DNA of 64,000 nucleotides from Cryptomeria japonica (taxonomy: Eukaryota > Streptophyta > Pinopsida > Cupressales > Cupressaceae), in contig NC_081414.1 of assembly GCF_030272615.1 (NCBI RefSeq), positions 665,896,257 through 665,960,256 on the forward strand. The letters run 5' to 3'. The translations under genes and the position numbers were made by a program. The notes below the pieces were generated by a model. It was not told the DNA's origin and made no database searches. It worked only from the letters and a program-made list of their open reading frames with translations. Shown in pieces: positions 1 through 11,249 of the stretch. Numbering within the stretch: the first letter of the stretch is position 1; each line of letters begins with the position of its first letter.

Positions 1-479
1 TGAATTTTCTTCTAATCTTTTGACCTCTAGTTGATCTCCCTATTTGAGATCTACTACATGTCTCACTTTCCTCTTCTATTCTTGCATTTCCCTCACTCGA
101 GGAAGACACATCTGATAAATACCTATTTGGTGATACCTGTGCACCATCAAATGAGAGAGTTAGTTGGTAATGAGAGAGATATTTTGCAAATGAGGGTAAT
201 ATTAATGAAGAAGTCGGCCATAAAGTTGATGTTGAGATTAAAATTTGAGTAAGTCCAACTGGGGCCTCAAGTGTTGATAACTGTATTAGATTTGCTGCTA
301 ATATTGATGTTTGAAAAACTGAGGAAGTTTGTTTTTCTTGTAATTTTTTAAAAAAATATTATTTGTATAAGGTGTATTGACTTATACTTGTCGATCCATG
401 AGACTGTGCAGGACCCTCGTCAAAGGGGTTCAGGTTCCTACACCAACAATTGAGCATCATAAGCATTACAATTGTAATT
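1..479. other. No gene seen
   Basis: AT-rich sequence with a short open frame at 31-252 that has no recognisable domain. It may be flank or the outer 3' part of the CACTA relic that follows. No clear CACTA terminus was found here. Confidence 0.4.
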
Positions 480-780
480 TGATAAACAATAAATACTGCA
501 GTATCATAAGCATCATAAGCATCATAAGCATCACATATGTATCATCATATATGTAATTGAGCATCATAAAAATCACATATGTATCATCATAAACATGTAA
601 TCCATCACATACGTATCATAAATCACCATCCATCACATAGCTAATAAGTAGTCCACATTCCATAAATAAACACAAAGTTCAAAAAATGTCACATGTATCA
701 TCATAAGCATGTAATCCATCACATATGTATTTTAAATCACCATCTATCACATAGCTAGAGGTGCATCATGAATTAATTAA
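480..780. repeat. Subterminal CATCACATA/GTATCATAA short repeats
   Basis: The words ATCATAAGCATCA, CATCACATAYGTATCATAA and AAATCACCATCYATCACATAGCT recur. A block of about 105-110 bp appears twice (near 590-640 and 690-755). Such direct and inverted short repeats are usual just inside the ends of CACTA elements, and this block lies on the 3' side of the minus-strand transposase relic. The link to that element is inferred from position. Confidence 0.5.
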
Positions 781-905
781 GTAATGGCATTAGAATTCAA
801 AACATATGAATTATTTATGTAACCATATAAGTCAAATTATTTTCTATCAAGATATCAATATTAAATAGATAATATAATAATCGCATCTCATACATTTCAT
901 TCATG

Positions 906-943
906 TCATTGATCTTCTTCTTCATCCAACTCATCATCATGAC

Positions 944-982
<39 letters not shown>

Positions 983-1673
983 TGTCGTCATTGTCATCGT
1001 CGTCGTCGTCGTCGTCATCGTCATTATGTTTGTCATCACCATCACCATCACCATCACCGACACCATCACCATCACCATCATCATCATCAGCAGCACCACC
1101 ACCATCATCATCATCAACTTCTTCTTCGTGTACATTTCCGTCAGGAACATCATCGAGTAACTGTTGATCATGATCATCTATATCATCTTCTACTTCTTCG
1201 GTATCTTCTTCTTCCATCATGTTATACATTATCAGCCTTCCTCTTGGATCATGTCTAACAACAAATGACCAACCTAGTTTATGTGGAACCTCCGAGTAAA
1301 ATACCTGCTCACATTGACTTGGAAGAACATAGGGCTCATCCCCAACTCGTTCAAACGACCTTGTATTAACCATTGTAAATCCGTTATCATGTTCGATAAC
1401 AGTTCTATCAGGATCATTTATATTCAGTTGTGGCCTATACCATTTGACGACGAACAGAACTAATTTGAAGGAATTAAAGTCACACTCAAGTATATCATCC
1501 AAAATGCCATAGTATCGATTTTGAGACACTTGACGATGTATGTCGTTTCTAGATGAAATATTGGTCACCTCAAAGATTGCAGTTATCCTAGAATCACAAG
1601 TTTTCTTCGTGTCATCCAACTATTTGATGCAAAATTTATGACCATTGCAGCACATAGCCTTGTGGTGTTTGAC
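906..1673 (-). pseudogene. CACTA DUF4216 domain with acidic D/E tail
   Basis: A segment starting near 1673 after an AG acceptor is broken by a TAG near 1620 and then stays open for 237 codons. YYGILDDILECDFNSFKLVL, FVVKWYRP, GFTMVNTRS, EPYVLPSQCEQVFY and HKLGWSFVV form a classic DUF4216 domain (YYGxLxxIxELDY ... KCxWxD ... DxPFxLAxQAxQVFYV ... WxVV). The last 90 or so residues are almost only Asp, Glu and Gly, encoded by a trinucleotide array. Confidence 0.8.
940..1110. repeat. (CAT)n/(CGT)n trinucleotide array
   Basis: An array of CAT, CGT and CAC triplets. On the minus strand it is read as long Asp runs with Gly and appears to have expanded in frame inside the 3' end of the transposase gene. 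It opens long spurious frames in several other phases. Confidence 0.9.
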
Positions 1674-1759
1674 CTGCAATATGTCTAACATATTAAAATT
1701 ATTGCATCATGAGTTGATAAACATACGGGTGATTAATAAAATTATAAGTACCTATTGAT

Positions 1760-1954
1760 CTCTTAAACCATATGCTAAATCAATTTCCCTTTGTGTAACA
1801 TTGGAATCTCCATTACGATGAGTTTCTTTAACTAATGAAGCGACACCATCCCATGTTAATGTGCGACTAGAATGTTGACATCGTTCAATCCACACCGTCA
1901 TCCAATCAAGATTGTTTGCAATATACAAATGTAGCGCATCCCACTCCCGACCAA
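1760..1954 (-). pseudogene. CACTA exon between DUF4218 and DUF4216
   Basis: After an AG acceptor near 1955 the frame reads GREWDALHLYIANN, LDWMTVWIERC and ITQ-like NVTQREIDLAYGLRDQ before a TAG beside a GTACTT donor. It is uninterrupted for about 65 codons and its place in the gene is conserved, but I cannot name a domain. Confidence 0.5.
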
Positions 1955-2040
1955 CTATACAAATAATTAATAGACCACTTACAATTGATTTATTTAGAAG
2001 ATAAAGAATTAATTTACTACAATAACATCTTATAATTACC

Positions 2041-2574
2041 TCTCACTTTCTTCAATCTACCTTTCCCCATCAAGTGCTCCCCTTTGAATTTATTAATGGG
2101 GTTGGGATCCCAAATGCGATCTACATGGATTTTTGCTGCAAACTTAGGAAGATATTCAGTAATGTACACCATAGTTTAGTATACCATATATCCCTCCACC
2201 ATAGAACCCTCAGGATGTGCTCTTTGTTGAACCAAAGCCTTCAAAAATTTCAAGTGCCTCTCAACCATCCACATTGACCTAGTTTGTACAGGTCCACACA
2301 ATTCGATCTCCTCAACTTGGTGTATGAGGTAGTGTTCTTGTGCATTGAAAAAAGTTGAAGGTAGACACTTTTGCATTTCATACATTAGATGAGGGATTTT
2401 TCTCTTCCAATATTTTATATCTTCCTTGTGGATTTCTTTAGATGACAACCACCTAATTAAAGAGATTGAAGATGCAAAAATATATAAACGAGACTTTACA
2501 AAATAATATACAAATATATTGCATAACAAGTAAAACAAATGGCAAATATAATATCTATACAACAAATTGAACAA
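2041..2574 (-). pseudogene. CACTA DUF4218 segment
   Basis: LPSTFFNAQEHYLIHQVEEI, ELCGPVQTRSMWMVERHLKF and RAHPEGSMVEGY match the DUF4218 core (LPPAFF ... HLxVHLxEE ... GPVxxRWMYPxER ... RPEGSxAEGY). A TAA interrupts the frame at 2176. The same frame stays open beyond it (TMVYITEYLPKFAAKIHVDR) to a GT donor near 2040. Confidence 0.8.
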
Positions 2575-2693
2575 ACATCACTACTTACCTCATGTATTTT
2601 CCAAGATCATATATGACTTGCTTGATATTATTGTCGAAGTGGTCTGGGAGAGATAGAGGTAGAACGTACTGCAACAATTATAAAATGATCTTT

Positions 2694-3541
2694 TCATTGT
2701 TTTCTAACATAATACAATGAAAAGTACATGCGCAGTATACAAATATATAGTAAATACACAAGAACGTGAATTACCTTAATGAAGGTATGCCAATCATGCA
2801 TTTTCATCCCTGGCCCAAATTCACTCTTCTTTGATATGAGATTGTTTATGTTCGCAGCAAATCCTATGGGAAATCGAATTTTTCGTATGACTTCTTTTAT
2901 AGAATTGCTTTGCTGCTCCATTAATAACCAAGGAAGGGCGCTTATATTAATTTGATCTCCATTGCTATTTGATTGAATGACATTTTTCATTGCATGATTG
3001 GATTCCACAATGTCACTACAAATTTTGACAATTTTTTCTTTGTCATGCCTTCCATCCAATATTTTCCATAATGTCTCTATTATATTCTTTCCAATATGCA
3101 TTGTATCAAACAAATGCACAATTTGTAGTTGCTCGTAGTAAGGCAACCTACTGAATTGTCTGGGATAACTTTTTAGTCCCTTTGGAAGGTGGTCATCCAT
3201 GCCTTGACGACCTTCAGTATCATCAATTACATCATCAGTAAACAAAACATGATAGAAAAATTCAAATTCCAAACATAAACCATTAGATGGAATGACATTA
3301 CCTTGACAATTAATTCTATTATATTCCAACTTCCATAAATGAGGAGTCATTCTTCGTGGCTTTGATGTAGTCTCTTCTTTCCCATTGAAAAGATGTTTTT
3401 CAGTATTCCGGTACTTATGATTTTTGTGAAGGAAGTGCCTATACTCATCAAACACCTACTTTCCTAAACTTTTTGAATGACGGGATTTCATTTTTGGACC
3501 ACAAACTAGACATGCAAATTTTCCCTTTGTTTGAAGACCTA
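2694..3541 (-). pseudogene. CACTA Transposase_21 C-terminal part
   Basis: Begins after an AG acceptor near 3542 with KGKFACLVCGPKMKSRHSK, the CPVCG zinc-binding block. A TAG stop near 3456 follows, then FDEYRHFLHKNHKYRN and FNGKEE. Further on, LPYYEQLQIVHLFDTMHIGK and NIIETLW match the HxLDxMHxEKN motif, and GMKMHDWHTF matches the KSHDCH motif that opens DUF4218. The in-frame stop shows decay. Confidence 0.8.
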
Positions 3542-3610
3542 CAAGATAATGTATAATTCTATTAAATCTGTTAATTTTTATAATTATAATTATCATGTGC
3601 AACTTGAACA

Positions 3611-3823
3611 CTATAATGTACCACAAAAATGTGTTAGCCTTGGGGCATCATGTATTGTCCATACAAGCATTGCATGGAATTGAAATTGTCTTTGTCCTAT
3701 TGGTCTAGAGATGTCATACATGGTCACACCATTCCATAACTCCAGCAACTCGTCGATAAGAGGCTCAATATATACATTCATATCTTTAACTTGGTACTTG
3801 CCAAGTGGAATGAACAAAAACAT
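3611..3823 (-). pseudogene. CACTA Transposase_21 core, part 3
   Basis: Reads GKYQVKDMNVYIEPLIDEL, ELWNGVTMYDIS and FQFHAMLVWTIHDAPRLTHF. These match the family block (G-x-D-x-D-V-Y-L-x-P-L-I-x-E-L ... WTIxDFPA). The usual D-F-P-A is D-A-P-R here. It ends with a GT donor-like border just inside 3611. Confidence 0.8.
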
Positions 3824-3839
3824 TACATAATTATTATGA

Positions 3840-4118
3840 CTATTTTACTGCAATATTTATAATTAAATGTAGATGACTATTAAATGATAAAATACCTGGA
3901 ACAATCATTGCCAACATTATGTGCTCCCTCTTTATTAACATCCATGGAGGAATATTATTGTTGATAACAAAAATAGGCCACACCGAGTAAACAGATCTCA
4001 ACTCTCCAAATGGATTGACACCGTCCGTTGCCAATGAAAGCCTGAGATTACGAGGTTCTTCTTTAAAGTGTGGCCACTTTTCCTCTATGTCCATAAATGT
4101 TGAACCATCCGTAGGCAT
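3840..4118 (-). pseudogene. CACTA Transposase_21 core, part 2
   Basis: Reads GSTFMDIEEKWPHFKEEPRN, then RLSLATDGVNPFGELRSVYS, VWPIFVINNNIPPWM and KREHIMLAMIVPG. This is the DGxNPFG ... YSxWPV ... NLPPWM ... IMLxxLxPGP block that is diagnostic for Transposase_21. It is offset in frame from the previous block, so either an intron or a small indel separates them. Confidence 0.85.
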
Positions 4119-4133
4119 TCGAATAATGTCATC

Positions 4134-4470
4134 TCAACTTCTATTGCGTGCATGGTAATCCATAAATTGTGCCAAGCTAGTGCACCTGAATAATCGTTGC
4201 ATACGTGGAATAATGGGAATATAACGAAAAACCTTACGAGGCACCTTTTTTGTTATTTGATCTGTTCGATATCTACTGATATGACATTCAAGGCATTCTG
4301 TTCCAAATTCATGTTGTTTATGATATATAATATGATCATTGGGACAAGCATCTATTGTTTGATACTCCATTCCAATATCTTTCATAATGGCAGATAATTC
4401 TCGGTATGAGCGAGGTAGAATATTTGATGGTGGTAAGAAAAAATCACCTATCAATCTACAGCAAAAAAAA
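4134..4470 (-). pseudogene. CACTA Transposase_21 core, part 1
   Basis: Contains LPPSNILPRSY, then DIGMEYQTIDACPNDHIIY and the paired-Cys segment ECLECHISRY. These are signature motifs of the tnp2/Transposase_21 family, where ACPND and the later C-x2-C are nearly invariant. A run of A (T on the plus strand of the gene) and an AG border at about 4470 suggest an intron acceptor just upstream. Confidence 0.85.
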
Positions 4471-4512
4471 AAGTTTGAGGTGTTAATATAAAGAATATTA
4501 ATGGTACATGAT

Positions 4513-4917
4513 TCACCATTTATTAACTGTAATGACATGTATGACACACCTTAACATACGAGAGATTGTTATGTTGCATAAACCATTCCTAACCTTCAAG
4601 TTCACCAACAACAATACAGCAGAGAGAAGAGTTGTTTGGGAGCCTTTGTAAAGGGGCTCATATGCCTTCTCAAGAAGAGGTAAATCATGAACATCAAGGT
4701 CATCCTGATCATCATGATGAGTTGTGTCAGTACTAAATGTGTCATGGATCAATGTATTTGTACCATCATCTTCAATTGTGTTTTTTGGTGCATGATCATC
4801 ATCTTCCATGGGATCATTATCTTCAGCTTTGATATTCACACCTCCATGTTCCTCCACTTCCAAAACCATATTCTCAGGGTTTTGTTGATCCATACCATGT
4901 GCTCTAGGGTGCTCCAC
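4513..4917 (-). pseudogene. CACTA transposase acidic linker and start of tnp2 domain
   Basis: The first half is rich in Asp, Glu and His and has low complexity. The second half reads EPLYKGSQTTLLSAVLLLVN followed by LKVRNGLCN, the segment that precedes the Transposase_21 core in plant CACTA proteins (a small-residue and Leu-rich helix, then K-x-x-x-G). Its likely role is as part of the transposase that cuts element ends. It continues across a short gap to the block at 4134-4470. Confidence 0.7.
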
Positions 4918-4969
4918 CTATATAAAATTGATATAAACCGTGATTATGATCTCATTATCAAGTGATTTC

Positions 4970-5215
4970 TTATGTATATAAATTGTTAAAACGATATAAT
5001 GAACAACTTACCAGTGGATGATAATCATGTCCCCCTTCAATGTGACCATGCTGCCTACAATGTTTCTTAGTTGTTTTGACTAGAAGTCTTCTAGTCTTTA
5101 AGCCCTTACAAATTTTGTAGGGACAATAACATTTCCCATCACCTTTTCTTTTCAAGTTAGACCATAATCTAGCAATTATCTCCTTATTTTGTTCTTCGCT
5201 GATATTATCTGACAT
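4970..5215 (-). pseudogene. CACTA transposase N-terminal exon (Cys/His segment)
   Basis: 81 codons opening with ATG. A CYCPYKIC motif about 30 residues in, followed by basic residues and KKHCRQHGH, resembles the transposase-associated zinc-binding segment found at the start of plant CACTA transposases, which probably binds DNA. The frame ends in AT-rich sequence and the next block lies about 50 bp on, consistent with an intron. Confidence 0.7.
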
Positions 5216-8200
5216 GGTCTTTCTTCACAGGCAAAAAAATCAGGCTATGGAAACTTCAGTGCAAAAGCTTCACAAAAATTGCAAATCGAACCAAACCATT
5301 GAACTTAATAGAGAACGTATTTAATGTAGCTGATTGTGTGAATTTCTGAGCATTGTGTCTACAAATTCTTACTAAAATTTTGCCTGTTGCAGACTTTCTG
5401 AGAGACATTTTTGAGTATTCTAAGAAAAGCATTTATTTAAACATACACTTATTCATCCACATTGCAAGGATAACAATACAAGGCTCACATATTGGTCTAA
5501 GAGGATGCCATGGTCTCACAAAGTAACCAAGAACCATATGAAATGATGGTCGTCCTGAATCCACACACAACTAGGGAGGATCCATACGATTATGTATGAC
5601 TTCCCCCTTGTTTGTTTAATGGGATTAGCCAGCTCCAAGACATAGTCGTCAATAATCACTAAGAATGTACAAGTGGATTGTAGCTACCCATACAACAAAC
5701 ACTTACCCCTATCCTCAAATTTTCCCAATGTTTGATTCCTTATATACACTCATCCAAGGTTATCTATGTCGATCTTGGTGAGGAATCACATCACAACAAA
5801 GAAGGCAACATTTAAAAATAGCAAGAGTTTCACTAAACTACCAAAGATCATAAATATTGAAAGAAAGAAAAAATAGTAACAATAATAAGTCAAATAAATG
5901 TGTTCAATTCCAATAGCAAATCAAGCATAGCCACAATACCTACACAATAGAGAAAACTCATAATAGTGATTAAACTAATTCAAACAAGATAAAATAAAAT
6001 TGTTGGCCAATGCAACAAAGATGAGAGATCATCAATAATTGAAGTAAACTTCACAATCCTTAAAAGTGCACATTACATAACTATATGACTAGAAATTGTG
6101 TCTAAATAGAGTGAAGATTCATCATGACTCCAATAATAGTCCCTCATGTGTGCATTTGTGGCATGAACACAAAAACTCCCACACGGCATGGCCATGTACC
6201 TAATGGAGAAGACATGCCTAGGCTACATGCCCAAAAAACATGACTATAATAATAGTCCCTCATGCATGTATTTGTGGCCTACACACTACAAATCCTAACA
6301 TATCATGGCAATACACCTCATAGAGAAGACACACCTAGGGCCACATTGCACATAGCAACGTGCCTCACAACGAAGACATGCATAGGGCACATGCCACATA
6401 GCCTATTTGCTAATCGAGGATACTTGTTGGAGTCAAACTAGCTAGAAGAACCACTAGAAGGTCACCTAGGAGCTCCACATGGATGAAAAAGAGAGGCCAT
6501 GTGCAACCGAATAGGTCACAACGCTCCAGTGACCACGATCCATTTGACCAACTAATGAAGATACCTACAACCAAGAAGATTGATTTCTATGAGTCGAGAG
6601 ACTCCTACTTATCTAGTGTTCTTAATGAGCAGCCCTAGGAGTAGGAAGAAGATGAAGGAACTCTATCCATGGTACATGAGGCATTACATTGATGGTTGAC
6701 AAATATCTGATGGTGAGCCACTTCCAGAGCAACTTTGTTGGTGTGTAGCTAGATCTATAATAACATTAGAACAAATTATTAATTGAGAAAAAAGTGAAAT
6801 ATTTTATTAAAAAATGAAATGAAAAACTTATAGTTTTATTTATCTATCCATATGTTGCGTAGACTCCAACTACACATAGCATGTGCAACAAGGGTCTTGG
6901 ATGCTCAGACGAATTAACGCGACCCCACAGGTAAGCCTTAGACAAGACTACACTAGGCAAAGTGGACCAATTTAGGCTCTAGAAAAGTAAAGTAGATGGT
7001 GAGAAATTTGTATATCCAAATCGAGATAAATGACTATAAATGCCATCTTTTAAAGAAAATGATATTCAAGATGTGGCTTATAGTTACATAAATTTGTGTT
7101 TGGACCCCAACTTCCAATCTTTCCACCAAGGTTTAGAAGATTGAATACTCGTTTTGTGAATCATATCAAGTAGAATATCCTCTATAACAATTTCAAAAGT
7201 CTCATGATCATAATTAGAAAAGGAAAACTTAGCCTTTGTCTCAATTGATGACATGAGACTCAAAATTTCTAGAGAATAAATCCTTTGGGCATTGGATATA
7301 TTTTTTGTGAAATTACATGGCCCTCACCCATTGCAAGTGAGCCAAAGGATGACCTTGATATTGTAAAAGAGGAAACACCAAATGTTCTACTACCTAAAGG
7401 AAATGACATCTCAAAAACTAAAACCAGTCAAGACAAGTGAAGGTTTAACAACCTCCCAAGTTCTCCATATACTTTTAGCCACAAAACCTCCATTGATGTG
7501 ATTAAAATCCTTCGTGGTGAGAAATGTTTAAAAACTAATCCTTCTAATATTGAGACAAAGAGATTTGGACATGAAGTGTTAGCTTTGTTTGCCAACTCAT
7601 TGTTGTTGGCAATGTGGAAAAATATAGAAAATAATTTTTATTTGCAAGGTTCTACATTAATGTGGATGAGGAGAAGGGGCTTCCTTCTCCAATTACATTA
7701 TCATGTAGGTTGGGAGTTTGGGTGTAATAGATCAAATATATGGTCTCTTTGGTTTCTGAAATTAATATTTCATGGTTGGCCATGCCTCTCATGGATTTAG
7801 GGTTGGAAATCATCTTCATCCAAATAAGGAGGATGAGATTAGACACATTCTAAATATGTCATTCTTGGTTTCAATTTGTGAATGAGCTTAGTAAGTGGTT
7901 GTTGCCTAGAGGAGTATGCCTCAATAAGGCTAGTGAAACTCATTGGGGGAAATGATCTATGGACTCAAACAAGGAAAATGCGTAACTAATGTAATGAGAA
8001 GAGCTTTAAGGGTCCCCCTCTCCCCTTGGATTCATATCTTAGAATTGAAGAAAATCATATTTTGATTGAAGCTAAGGATATGGACACTTGCAAGGTATAG
8101 AGTTCCTTGGTGAAGTTCAAGTCACTTTAAGTTGTGAGTTTTGTAGATATTTTGGGAATTTTTCCTATATTTGTTTCTAGTGCCAGTAATAGAGTGATAT

Positions 8201-8400
8201 TCAGTTTTTTTTGTTTTGTTTTGTTGTTGGCTCTATGTGAGCACTTCTATTACCTTTTGGCTTTTTGCTTGTCTCTTTCTATGCTATATACAAGGGTGAG
8301 GCCCTTTCAAAACTCCCTTTTCAAATTCATATAGTTGTATCCTAAAGCATTCAACTTAATAAAAAATATTTGCTGACAACACATACTTACATATACCATG
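5216..8400. other. No recognisable gene; AT-rich spacer
   Basis: Dense with stops in all frames. A 100-codon open frame at 7498-7800 (plus) has no motif I can assign. The part just above 5215 may be the promoter and 5' end of the CACTA element, but no terminus was located. Confidence 0.5.
6120..6350. repeat. Two tandem copies of a ~115 bp segment
   Basis: The segment that begins CATGACTNNAATAATAGTCC, continues with CTCATG, ATTTGTGGC and CATGGC and ends in GAGAAGACA is present at about 6125-6238 and 6239-6350 with many differences. No coding meaning seen. Confidence 0.6.
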
Positions 8401-10950
8401 CTCTTTTGCCACCCAAGTACTAGTGCTACACATTTTTAGTAGATTGATAAAAAGATATACAATCATTCAACAAAAAATTTTAAAATGTATCTTTCACAAG
8501 CTATACCTACAACCTCTAAAGTATTTTTTTAGTGGAAATTAAAGACTTACAAAATTAAATAAAATATAAGACAAATGGAAAAAAGCATAATCATGCCAAT
8601 CTATCTGAATTTAACACCTTCATTAATTGTCCTCTCGGTATATATTTCTGATATAGATACAAAGTATTTGTTCTTTGAATAATATTTCCAATATGAACAT
8701 TTGTTTTCTTAACTCAAATGTTTTACTTTCTACTCCAAATTAATTAAAATGTCCTAGTCCTTATTGTAAGTTTGCAAAATGAATTTGTGCTAGATTCTTG
8801 AGGTTATTGCATGGAGGCAGTATCATAATGAATTTGCATCTTGAGGCAACTTACAGTGAGGACCTATATAGATCGTTGACCATTGAGGCAATGGAGTGAG
8901 CATGAGAACATCCCTGAATTTGTTGAGCTTAATCTTAGTCTCAATGCAACGAGCATGTGAAAATCATTGAATTTTTACAATTGAATTTTCATCTTGAGGT
9001 AGCTTGCAATGAGCTCTTGTGCAGATCATTGATCATTGAGGTAGTACAGTGACCTATGAGCAGATCAATGAACTTGTGGAGGTGATGGTTAGGCAATTCA
9101 TTAGTTAAAACTAAAATGAACCTATAGAATTTGATGTAGGAGCATCAGGGAGAATTTGGAAGATTTGTAAATCCTTATTGTGTCATAAAGAGGGCTATTA
9201 GAGAGTACGACATTCTATCTCAGTTCATTATTTGTTCTTGTTGTTTGGATAGTAGGTAGTGGTGGTATTAGGGAGTGTTCTTTGAGTTTCTAGAGATTTG
9301 AGCTACCACAAAGATGTTTGGTGATGATAGGGTGAAAATTATGTTATTTTACTTGATTAGGGAGTCAATGGGGAGTGTCGCATTCTGCTGCACTTGAGAG
9401 TTATGATTTTTAGTTTGGATGGAGAGTATGTCTACACACGTGTCATATTTCAGAGTTTTGGAGTTGAGCCTCATCGAGCAAAAAGTTTGATGTGATAGAG
9501 TTGTGCAAACTTGCCGACTATTTGTTCCACATTGATGTAGCCAGAGGTTTGTAACGTGTTCTCATCAAATATAGTATGTGGGTGACCATTGGGACTAGAT
9601 GTGTTTACATTGGGTAACACATATTGTGTTCTTTCCTTTGGAGTAACATGTGGGGTTTTGGGCTTGGCCTATTACATGTTTGGTGAAGGTTTATACTTTT
9701 AGTCGACTCAATTTTGTTTTGAAGAATTGTGGATGATATATATGCGTGACTTGTGATTTTTCCAAGTACGGAGAAAAGAGAGTAAGGAACTAGAAGTAAG
9801 AAAACAAAATCAAAAGTTAGGAAAGAGCAATGATGTGTGGGAGATGAGAGAAGCAACTGAGTTAGCAAGTGAAGGAATGAGATATAGGCCTCCTTGTGGA
9901 TATGCCATAGAGTTTACTTGATATTATTGTAACCTTGGGCTACAACCAAACTTGTATGAAGCTCTAGTGGCAAATATTATGAGTTTTTGTTATCTAATAT
10001 AAGAAGGTGAATCTTGAGGATTTTTTTTTCCCTTTGAGGGTTTTCCCAAGATAATCCTTACGTCTTGAGGCTCCATTGTGTGGATTATTTTTTTGCATCT
10101 TTTTGTTGTTTTATGTTAGAATTATGTTCCCAATCATTGAGGTTGCAAGGTTGGACAATTTGTTCAAGTATCCAAAAATAAAGTATCCTCAATTAAAGAT
10201 CAGAGCAAAACAAATGAGTGATCAAAATCTGATCAAGTTCATTTGTTTGTACAAGTGAAGACAAGTAAAACTTGATCTTCCAAATCACCTTATGCAAATG
10301 GAACTTTAATCATCGATTTGGGAGTGAAGGTTTTGTTCACATAAGGATGAGGTAATACAAATGGAGAACCTAAGACCGACTTGATGCAATGCGAATGAAT
10401 GATGAGGGGCAGATTTGTTTATACAAATGAATAAGAAAAAGCATCAAGACCTTGTGATACCAATGAAAGGGAAATGATCGATTGAATTGAGGAATACCAC
10501 AAAGTCAAAATCCAGATGCAATTGAAATTGCAAACACCGAGGGAACAAGCTCTGCTCTGCCTGTGGTTCGAAAGTTGACTGTAAATCCGTGTATCTGACT
10601 GTCGTTTGGAAGCCGACTGTGAGTGTAGTTGTTCCTAGGTGCCCCCCGGTTAACTAGGAGTAAGAAGAAGTTGCTTGGTTATATCTAGATATATAGATAT
10701 AGAAATAGATAAGTAGATGAGGGAGGCTACGCATTTGTCATCAATGCCAATATTAGTGAAGGAAGAAAAAACAAGGCGGTCCAATTGTCTTAAACAAGTT
10801 CATAATAGTGAACTCATCAAACAAAGAAGATCAAAATACAGATTTGTTTACACAAAAGAACAAGAAAACACCGAATTGCTTGCACAAAAGAAACATTCAA
10901 AATCTGCCCAAGTGAAAAATTGCAAAGGAACCTAATTAATATGGCCGATC
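8401..10950. other. No recognisable gene; loose repeats of TTGAGGCA-type phrases
   Basis: Around 8800-9080 the phrases CATCTTGAGG, AGCTTGCAATGAG and CATTGAGGYA recur two or three times, pointing to a diverged local duplication. Short open frames at 9605-9868, 10076-10258 and 10717-10935 have no family motifs. Confidence 0.4.
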
Positions 10951-11066
10951 ATGTTAAGGATTGCAAAGCAAGTTTAAATGGCTGATCAAATCAAATCTTG
11001 AAAAGGTCCTTCTAAATGCCACCAAAAACCTTACCTTGCTTGCAGTGCAAAGATCACTCCGGCGGC

Positions 11067-11081
11067 GGGGGGGGGGGGGGG
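11067..11081. repeat. Poly-G run of 15
   Basis: Fifteen consecutive G residues follow GGCGGC in otherwise AT-rich DNA. The run opens a spurious Gly/Pro-coding frame on each strand. Confidence 0.9.
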
Positions 11082-11249
11082 CAGTGGCTTCGGTTTGCTT
11101 TATCACAATGAAAATGCATTGTGGCTTTTTTTTTAATATAATGCTCGAGGTTGTCGGAATTCCAACGAACACGGGAATTTTTTTTTAAAAAATCAAATTT
11201 TCACACAATGCTCCTTGTCCGTCGGAAACCTCCGTCGGAATTTGACCCC

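Larger units (their letters stand above)
906..5215 (-). mobile_element. CACTA (En/Spm) transposase relic
   Basis: A minus-strand coding unit runs from an ATG at 5215 down to 906. Conserved blocks come in the order usual for plant CACTA tnp2-type proteins: a Cys/His transposase-associated segment, an acidic linker, the Transposase_21 core, DUF4218 and DUF4216. Blocks are separated by short AT-rich gaps with GT...AG borders, so introns are likely. In-frame stops fall inside several blocks, for example after SRHSKSLGK near 3456, in EGYMVY-stop at 2176 and before LDDTKKTC near 1620. The copy is therefore probably dead. The ends were not found, so its limits are unknown. Confidence 0.85.

Noticed and set aside
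903-1177. Long frames of Ile/Val and Met/Val repeats and a Ser/Pro-rich frame
   Set aside because: Shadow frames of the trinucleotide array that encodes the acidic tail of the CACTA transposase.
8418-8425. GTACTAGTG as a possible CACTA 5' terminus for the transposase relic
   Set aside because: It lies 3.2 kb from the start codon, the following bases do not fit the usual A-rich CACTA end, and no partner CACTA end was found below 815.
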